The translations under genes and the position numbers were made by a program. A DNA stretch of 64,000 nucleotides from NCBI GenBank assembly GCA_037385045.1, contig JARRNJ010000002.1:1-64000 (forward strand), written 5' to 3'. A model generated the notes under the pieces. That model had not been told where the DNA came from. It made no database searches and was given only the letters and a program-made list of their open reading frames with translations. This DNA comes from JARRNJ01 sp037385045. Its GTDB lineage: Bacteria > Pseudomonadota > Gammaproteobacteria > JASBUN01. Below are positions 58,988-64,000 of the stretch, in pieces; the stretch's first letter is position 1; every line of letters begins with the position of its first letter.

Positions 58988-60466
58988 CTATGCCAGGCGT
59001 TTTCGTTCGTTGGAGGGCGGCAGTGACATCGCTTCCCGGTACTTCGCTACCGTTCTGCGCGCCACCTTGATTCCCTGCTTGAATAGAATTTCGGCTATCT
59101 TGCTGTCACTCAGCGGCTTGGAGGGATTCTCGGAGGCTATGAGTTTTTTGATGATCGCCCGGATCGCCGTTGCCGAGCACTCCCCGCCGTCCGCCGTGCC
59201 GACGTGGCTGGAGAAGAAATACTTGAATTCATAGATCCCGCGCGGCGTATGCATGTATTTCTGTGTCGTCACCCGGGAGATGGTGGATTCGTGCATGCCC
59301 ACTGCCTCGGCGACGTCGCGCAAAACCAGTGGTTTCATCGCTTCGTCGCCGTACTCCAGGAAACCGCGTTGGCGCTCCACGATGCAGCTGGCCACCTTGA
59401 GGAGCGTCTCATTGCGGCTCTGCAGGCTCTTGAGGAACCAGCGCGCTTCCTGAAGATGGTTTTTGAGATAAGTATTGTCGTCGCTGTTATCGGCACGCCG
59501 GATCAGGCTGGCGTAATGGCTGTTGATGCGCAGCTTGGGTACGGTCTCCGGGTTCAGCTCCACCCGCCACGCGCCCTTGTGTTTGGTGACGATGACGTCG
59601 GGAACCACGTACTCGGGGTTGGTGTTGGATACTTCGCCGCCCGGGCGGGGGTTCAGGGTCTGAATCAGGTGGATGACGTCCTGGAGCTCCTGCTCGGTGA
59701 TTTTCATGCGCCGCATCAGGGTGGTCAGATCGCGGGAGCCGAGCAGATCCAGATGCTGTCCGACGAGTTCCTGCGCTTTGTCCAACAGCGGGGTGTCGCG
59801 CGGATACTGCTGCAGTTGGATCAGCAGGCATTCCGACAGGGTGCGGGCACCCACCCCTACCGGGTCGAAGCGCTGGATGCGATGCAGCACCGCCTCCACC
59901 TCATCGACATCGATCTCCAGGTCCGCGGACAGGCTCTGGTGGATGTCCTCCACCGTGGTGGTGAGGTAGCCGTCGTCGTTGATGGAATCGATGATAGCCA
60001 CTGCGATGGCCTGATCCGTCTCGCTGAACGGCGTCAGTCCCATTTGCCACGTCAGGTGTTCCTGCAGCGACTCGCCGCCGCCGCGCTGGACTTCGAAGCT
60101 GTCCTGCCGGTCATCGTCGGTCGCCGCCTGGGAATAGGAGGTGGCGCCGTCGTAAATATCCTCCCACACGCTGTCGACGGGCAGTTCGTCCGGGATTTCG
60201 CTTTCCGACAGGGCAGGGGGTTCGGGTTCGGCAGTCTCGTTGGATTCGGCCTGCTCGGTGCTGTCCTGGGCCGCCGGCTCTTCGTTGTTTTGTCCGCCTT
60301 CCTCGCTTTCTTCCTCGGCGACTTCGAGCATCAGGTTGGAGTCCAGGACGCCCTGGATTTCCTGCTGCAGGTCCAGAGTCGAGAGCTGCAACAGGCGAAT
60401 AGCCTGCTGCAGCTGCGGCGTCATGGTCAAATTCTGGCCGAGCCGGAGTTGAATGGACTGCTTCAT
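58988..60466 (-). CDS. rpoN: RNA polymerase sigma-54 factor
   Basis: RpoN directs transcription from -24/-12 promoters with enhancer-binding activators. The 492-residue protein has the glutamine/leucine-rich region I ([20 protein letters not shown]), an acidic linker ([15 protein letters not shown]), the core-binding domain, and the RpoN box [13 protein letters not shown] near the C-terminus. It lies in the lptB-rpoN-hpf-ptsN order typical of gammaproteobacteria. A sigma-54-type site lies 65-80 nt upstream of its own ATG. Confidence 0.97.
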   Translation of the reverse strand: MKQSIQLRLGQNLTMTPQLQQAIRLLQLSTLDLQQEIQGVLDSNLMLEVAEEESEEGGQNNEEPAAQDSTEQAESNETAEPEPPALSESEIPDELPVDSVWEDIYDGATSYSQAATDDDRQDSFEVQRGGGESLQEHLTWQMGLTPFSETDQAIAVAIIDSINDDGYLTTTVEDIHQSLSADLEIDVDEVEAVLHRIQRFDPVGVGARTLSECLLIQLQQYPRDTPLLDKAQELVGQHLDLLGSRDLTTLMRRMKITEQELQDVIHLIQTLNPRPGGEVSNTNPEYVVPDVIVTKHKGAWRVELNPETVPKLRINSHYASLIRRADNSDDNTYLKNHLQEARWFLKSLQSRNETLLKVASCIVERQRGFLEYGDEAMKPLVLRDVAEAVGMHESTISRVTTQKYMHTPRGIYEFKYFFSSHVGTADGGECSATAIRAIIKKLIASENPSKPLSDSKIAEILFKQGIKVARRTVAKYREAMSLPPSNERKRLA

Positions 60467-60520
60467 ATCCGGTAACAGGGGGTCAGGGGATTAATTCGTT
60501 CGTGAGTCATGCCTACTAGT

Positions 60521-60550
60521 GTAATGGTACTGCATTTATTGTGCCATTAC
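60521..60550 (-). promoter_or_regulatory. Sigma-54-like -24/-12 site inside a hairpin upstream of rpoN
   Basis: Read toward rpoN, TGGCAC (60546-60541) and ATGCA (60535-60531) reproduce the -24/-12 consensus TGGCAC-N5-TTGCW with a single mismatch and the required 10-bp spacing between GG and GC. The site is embedded in an inverted repeat, 60521-60530 with 60541-60550, that pairs over 10 bp with one G-U. Transcription would start near 60520. Confidence 0.4.
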
Positions 60551-60585
60551 GTCAGAGGACGGATTGTGCGCTCAACGGGGCGTCT

Positions 60586-61311
60586 TTACAAGCGGAAATG
60601 GTGGCCCAGGTACACTTCCCTAACTTGCTGATTATTCATAATTTCGTCCGGGTCGCCGGCGGCGATGACGCGCCCCTCGTTGAGAATATAGGCGCGGGCG
60701 CAGATGCCGAGCGTCTCGCGCACGTTGTGATCGGTCACCAGCACGCCGATACCGCGGTCGCAGAGATGCTCGACGATGCGCTGAATGTCGATCACCGAAA
60801 TCGGGTCGACGCCGGCGAACGGTTCATCGAGGAGGATGAAGCGCGGCTGCATCGCCAGGGCCCGGCCGATCTCCACCCGCCGCCGCTCGCCGCCGGACAG
60901 GCTGATGCCGACGTGGTCGCGCAGGTGGCCGATATGGAGCTCGTGCAGCAGAGAGTCCAGCTGCTCTTCGCGTTCGGCCCGTGACAGCCCGGTGCGCGTC
61001 TGCAGCACCGCCATGATGTTGTCGGCTACGCTCAGTTTACGAAACACTGACGGTTCCTGGGGCAGGTAGCCGATGCCGGCCCGGCCGCGGGCATGCATGG
61101 GGAAGCGGGTAATGTCGTTGCCGTCGAGTTCGATGCTCCCGTTCTGGCAGGGAATCAGGCCCACGATCATGTAAAAGCAGGTGGTCTTGCCGGCGCCGTT
61201 GGGGCCCAGGAGGCCGACGACCTCGCCGCCGTTGACCTCCATGGAAACCTGGTCGACAACGGTGCGCGACCGGTATTGCTTCGACAGATCGACTGCGCGC
61301 AGCGTGCTCAT
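60586..61311 (-). CDS. lptB: LPS export ABC transporter ATPase LptB
   Basis: LptB drives LPS extraction from the inner membrane by LptFG. The 241-residue ATPase has Walker [12 protein letters not shown]-loop, signature LSGGERRR, Walker [13 protein letters not shown] and the H-loop TDHNVRE. Its ATG overlaps the lptA stop as ATGA. It is followed by a 119-nt gap before rpoN. Confidence 0.97.
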   Translation of the reverse strand: MSTLRAVDLSKQYRSRTVVDQVSMEVNGGEVVGLLGPNGAGKTTCFYMIVGLIPCQNGSIELDGNDITRFPMHARGRAGIGYLPQEPSVFRKLSVADNIMAVLQTRTGLSRAEREEQLDSLLHELHIGHLRDHVGISLSGGERRRVEIGRALAMQPRFILLDEPFAGVDPISVIDIQRIVEHLCDRGIGVLVTDHNVRETLGICARAYILNEGRVIAAGDPDEIMNNQQVREVYLGHHFRL

Positions 61312-61847
61312 GGCTTCCCGGCAGGCTGTTTCGGCTTTGGCTGAATGACGATTTCGACCCGGCCGCCGCCGGCTTTCTTTCCGGCTTCCACCTGGTCGCG
61401 TTTGACGTTGTAGACGATGCGCTGGCTGTTGAACACGTTGCCCCCCTGGCGCAGTTGCGCATCCTTGGTCAGCACCACCTGATCGCGGCTGGCGAAGTAT
61501 TCCATGCGCGCGGCCTTCGCATGGACATCCTGCTGCTTACCGTCGGGACGCTGCCGATAGGTCACCGGCCCGCCGGTGGCAACGAGCTTCTGCAGCGTGT
61601 GGCGCCTGTCGGTGTAGACCACCAGCCGGTCGGCGGTGACCCGCAGGGTACCCTGAACGACGACCACGTGCCCGGTGTAGACGCTGCGCCCGGCCTTGTC
61701 GTCGATGGTGACCTGGTCAGCCGAGATTTTCATGGGCTGGTTGCGGTCCGAGGTCAGCGCCCGGGACACGGCAGGCAGCAGCGTCGTCGCCAACGTCAAC
61801 GCGACCAACGCCAGGCGAATACGCGAATGGGAATCAGGGTGTCGCAT
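61308..61847 (-). CDS. lptA: LPS transport periplasmic protein LptA
   Basis: LptA forms the periplasmic bridge carrying LPS between LptC and LptD. The 179-residue precursor has a signal peptide ([20 protein letters not shown]) cleaved near SRA, then the OstA/LptA jellyroll ([39 protein letters not shown]). It overlaps lptC by 14 nt and lptB by 4 nt. Confidence 0.94.
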   Translation of the reverse strand: MRHPDSHSRIRLALVALTLATTLLPAVSRALTSDRNQPMKISADQVTIDDKAGRSVYTGHVVVVQGTLRVTADRLVVYTDRRHTLQKLVATGGPVTYRQRPDGKQQDVHAKAARMEYFASRDQVVLTKDAQLRQGGNVFNSQRIVYNVKRDQVEAGKKAGGGRVEIVIQPKPKQPAGKP

Positions 61848-62415
61848 GCCGATAGCTTCCTCGAACTTGGGACAACAGTTCCAGCCGCTGCTGGGTGAAC
61901 CAGACGCGCATCCCCACGCCTTCGAGCATGGAGGCCTGGCTGCGGATCACCGTGTGCGCCTTGCTGGTTGCATAGCTGTCGGCCGGGTATACGGCCAGGT
62001 CCCGGGTGTCGACGGTCACCGGCCGGTTGTCGGTCGAAGCCGGGCGCTCGATGTGCACCGGCCCGAGCAAGTCGACCAGCTTGTTGTTGTCCGACACGCG
62101 GCCCCGTTCGGCGCGCACGTGCCACGGCGCGCCGCCGTGCGGGTAGAACAGCAGGCGTGGCTGGGTCAGTTCGGCATGATCGTCGTAGGCATAGTGGGTC
62201 ATGCGCTCGGCCGACAGGCGGCTGCGGGGCTGGCCCTGGCGGTTCATATCGATCAGGGTGAAGTCGTCCAGGTAGTAGTCCGGCGCCCGCTCTGCACGGC
62301 TCGCGGCGGGCTGTGGCGGGCGCGTGATTTGTTCCTGCAGCCACCAGCCCAGCATGACTACGGCTGCTACGCCCACCAATGACACGGCGGCGCGGATATT
62401 CATCGTCGGGGCCAT
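61834..62415 (-). CDS. lptC: LPS export protein LptC
   Basis: LptC is a bitopic inner-membrane protein linking LptBFG to LptA. The 193-residue product has one N-terminal membrane helix (AAVSLVGVAAVVMLGWWLQ) and a periplasmic LptA-like domain (DYYLDDFTLIDMNRQGQPRS). ATG at 62415 or an ATG four codons later may be used. It lies 29 nt after kdsC. Confidence 0.92.
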   Translation of the reverse strand: MAPTMNIRAAVSLVGVAAVVMLGWWLQEQITRPPQPAASRAERAPDYYLDDFTLIDMNRQGQPRSRLSAERMTHYAYDDHAELTQPRLLFYPHGGAPWHVRAERGRVSDNNKLVDLLGPVHIERPASTDNRPVTVDTRDLAVYPADSYATSKAHTVIRSQASMLEGVGMRVWFTQQRLELLSQVRGSYRHATP

Positions 62416-62444
62416 TGCGTTGACGACCGGGTCACGATTTCACC

Positions 62445-62966
62445 TCAGAGATAGTGTTGCATCTGTTCCGACAACGTGCCCTGGGCCTCCATGATCAGTT
62501 CGCATACGTCCCTGGCCGCGCCGCGCCCGCCGCTGTGCGGCGTCTGCCAGTGGGCGTGCTGCTTGACCAGGGGATGGGCGTCCTGAACCGCCACCGCCAG
62601 TCCAACCCGGCGCATGACCGGGAGATCGACCACATCATCGCCGACGTAGGCGACGGCGGGTGGATCGATTTTCAGCGTGTCCAGTATATCCTCGAGTGCG
62701 GCGAGTTTGTCGCGCTGTCCCTGGTAGACGTGTTGAATTCCGAGATCGGCGACCCGGTGTTCGACCACCTGCGACGAGCGCCCGGTGATGATGGCGATCT
62801 CGACCCCGGTGGCTTGCAGCATTTTCATGCCGTGGCCGTCGCGGCTGTGGAACGCCTTGTACTCCTGCCCATCGTCGCCGAGAAACAGGCTGCCGTCGGT
62901 GAGAACCCCGTCCACGTCGAAAATCACCATGCGTATGGCTCGCGCCCGTTGCAGAATGTCCTGCAT
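62445..62966 (-). CDS. kdsC: 3-deoxy-D-manno-octulosonate 8-phosphate phosphatase
   Basis: KdsC releases Kdo from Kdo-8-phosphate. The 173-residue HAD phosphatase has the catalytic DVDGVLTDG near residue 18, the IITGRSS motif, and the magnesium site VGDDVVDLPVM. It is a tetramer-forming, C0-type HAD enzyme without a cap domain. It is followed by lptC and preceded by kdsD, giving Kdo synthesis and LPS export in one cluster. Confidence 0.95.
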   Translation of the reverse strand: MQDILQRARAIRMVIFDVDGVLTDGSLFLGDDGQEYKAFHSRDGHGMKMLQATGVEIAIITGRSSQVVEHRVADLGIQHVYQGQRDKLAALEDILDTLKIDPPAVAYVGDDVVDLPVMRRVGLAVAVQDAHPLVKQHAHWQTPHSGGRGAARDVCELIMEAQGTLSEQMQHYL

Positions 62967-63065
62967 AGTTGCCTCGATCCAGTGTTGTTGTCCCCGTAGC
63001 GGCAGGCGAACGGCGGCCCGGGCCCGGTGATTGTCCTATTCCGTGTTATTCGTCGCGACTTGCGC

Positions 63066-64000
63066 TCAGACCACACCGGCGCGGAGCAGGTCGTGCATGT
63101 TGAGTGCACCGATCAGGCGGCGTTCGTCGTCGGTGACCAGCAGCGCATTGATCTTGTGCCGTTCCATAAGCTGCAGGGCTTCGGCGGCCAGCACATGCGG
63201 CGCGATGGTTTTGCAATCGCGGGTCATCACCGCGGTGATGGGCGTCGCGTGCACATCCATGCCCTTGTCGAGCATACGGCGCAGATCGCCGTCGGTGAAT
63301 ACTCCAGCGACCCGATTCTGCTCGTCCACCACCGCCGTCATGCCCAGGCCCTTGCGGGTCATCTCCAGCAAGGCTTCGCTCAGGCTGGCGGCCTCGCCGA
63401 CCCGGGGAATGGCGCTGCCGCTGTGCATAATGTCCTCGATCAGGAGCAGCAGCCGGCGCCCGAGAGTGCCTCCGGGGTGGGCCAGCGCGAAGTCCTCGGC
63501 GGTGAAACCCCGGGCCTCCAGCAGGGCGATGGCCAGCGCGTCGCCCATCGCCAGGGTGGCGGTGGTGCTCGACGTGGGAGCCAGGCCCAGCGGGCACGCC
63601 TCCTGGTGGACACTGACATCGATGCGTACCGAGGCCGCCTGCGCCAGGGTTGAGGCGGAACTGCCGGTCATGGCGATCAACGGCACGTTAAGGCGTTTGA
63701 TCAGCGGCAGGATGGTGAGAATCTCCTGGGTCTCCCCGGAATTGGAAATCGCCAGCACAACGTCCTTGGCGGTAATCATGCCCAGGTCGCCGTGGCTGGC
63801 TTCTCCCGGATGCACGAAGAACGCCGGGCTGCCGGTGCTGGCGAGGGTGGCGGCAATCTTGCCGCCTACGTGCCCGGACTTTCCCATGCCGATTACCACG
63901 ATGCGGCCGTCGCACTGCAGCATGTACTCGCAGGCCCGCACGAACGTCTCGTCGACCCGCTGGGCGAGGTCGGCAACCGCCTTGGCCTCGGTTTCAATGA
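63066..64000 (-). CDS. kdsD: Arabinose 5-phosphate isomerase KdsD (partial)
   Basis: KdsD converts ribulose-5-phosphate to arabinose-5-phosphate, the first step of Kdo synthesis. The frame is open through the right window edge; visible residues include [20 protein letters not shown] just inside it. The SIS domain has [20 protein letters not shown] and NSGETQEIL; two CBS domains follow, with TDGDLRRML. About 311 of roughly 325 residues are present; the start is outside. Confidence 0.95.
   Translation of the reverse strand, partial: IETEAKAVADLAQRVDETFVRACEYMLQCDGRIVVIGMGKSGHVGGKIAATLASTGSPAFFVHPGEASHGDLGMITAKDVVLAISNSGETQEILTILPLIKRLNVPLIAMTGSSASTLAQAASVRIDVSVHQEACPLGLAPTSSTTATLAMGDALAIALLEARGFTAEDFALAHPGGTLGRRLLLLIEDIMHSGSAIPRVGEAASLSEALLEMTRKGLGMTAVVDEQNRVAGVFTDGDLRRMLDKGMDVHATPITAVMTRDCKTIAPHVLAAEALQLMERHKINALLVTDDERRLIGALNMHDLLRAGVV

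Overview
The window is chromosomal DNA of a GC-rich gammaproteobacterium. Gene order supports this: tuf-S10-spc-alpha ribosomal block; uvrA/MFS/ssb; miaB-phoH-ybeY-corC-lnt; leuS-lptE-holA-proA-nadD-rsfS-rlmH; maf-rng-yhdP-nitrilase-tldD-darP-pmbA; and a regulatory PTS block running into hpf-rpoN-lptBAC-kdsCD. An HPr kinase together with a mannose-type EIIA and mgtE points to the Chromatiales/Ectothiorhodospiraceae or Xanthomonadales side rather than enterics. I cannot name a genus. Almost all genes are core genome; there is no tRNA, rRNA, CRISPR array, transposase or prophage.

Layout. 1-13.9 kb: end of tuf, then the S10, spc and alpha ribosomal operons with secY and rpoA, closed by a clear intrinsic terminator. 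Two essential genes here, rplN and rpoA, each carry an internal frameshifting deletion (about 19 and about 59 nt). 14-19.8 kb: SAM hydroxide adenosyltransferase, uvrA (minus), a YajR-like MFS exporter and ssb. 20-26.7 kb: sugar-nucleotide supply block (manC, galE, rfbBACD) ending in a lone APS kinase (cysC). 26.9-32.4 kb: miaB, phoH, ybeY, corC, lnt. 32.44-32.80 kb: a 360-bp non-coding element with 22-bp terminal inverted repeats and a chain of hairpins, wedged exactly between the stop codons of two convergent genes. 32.8-41.3 kb: ybeL-like zinc-ribbon gene, leuS, lptE, holA, proA, nadD, rsfS, rlmH, maf. 41.3-51.8 kb: rng, yhdP, a small secreted protein, a nitrilase-family amidase, tldD, darP, pmbA. 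52-64 kb, all on the minus strand: kdsD, kdsC, lptC, lptA, lptB, rpoN, hpf, ptsN, hprK, rapZ, manX-like EIIA, ptsH, ptsI, mgtE.

How the genes work together. The first block builds ribosomes, the translocon and RNA polymerase alpha. The middle blocks combine envelope lipoprotein and LPS maturation (lnt, lptE, LptBAC, KdsCD), tRNA/rRNA processing (miaB, ybeY, rlmH, rsfS, rng) and precursors for surface polysaccharide. The right end looks like a sugar-independent phosphorelay (EI, HPr, EIIA-Man, EIIA-Ntr, HPr kinase, RapZ) with no sugar permease, placed beside sigma-54 and a magnesium transporter.

The most notable non-coding signals are the hairpin-rich element at 32440-32799; period-7 tandem arrays at 474-508, 49672-49713 and 51791-51877; a REP-like hairpin with a GTAG head at 51887-51916; and a sigma-54-type -24/-12 match in front of rpoN itself.
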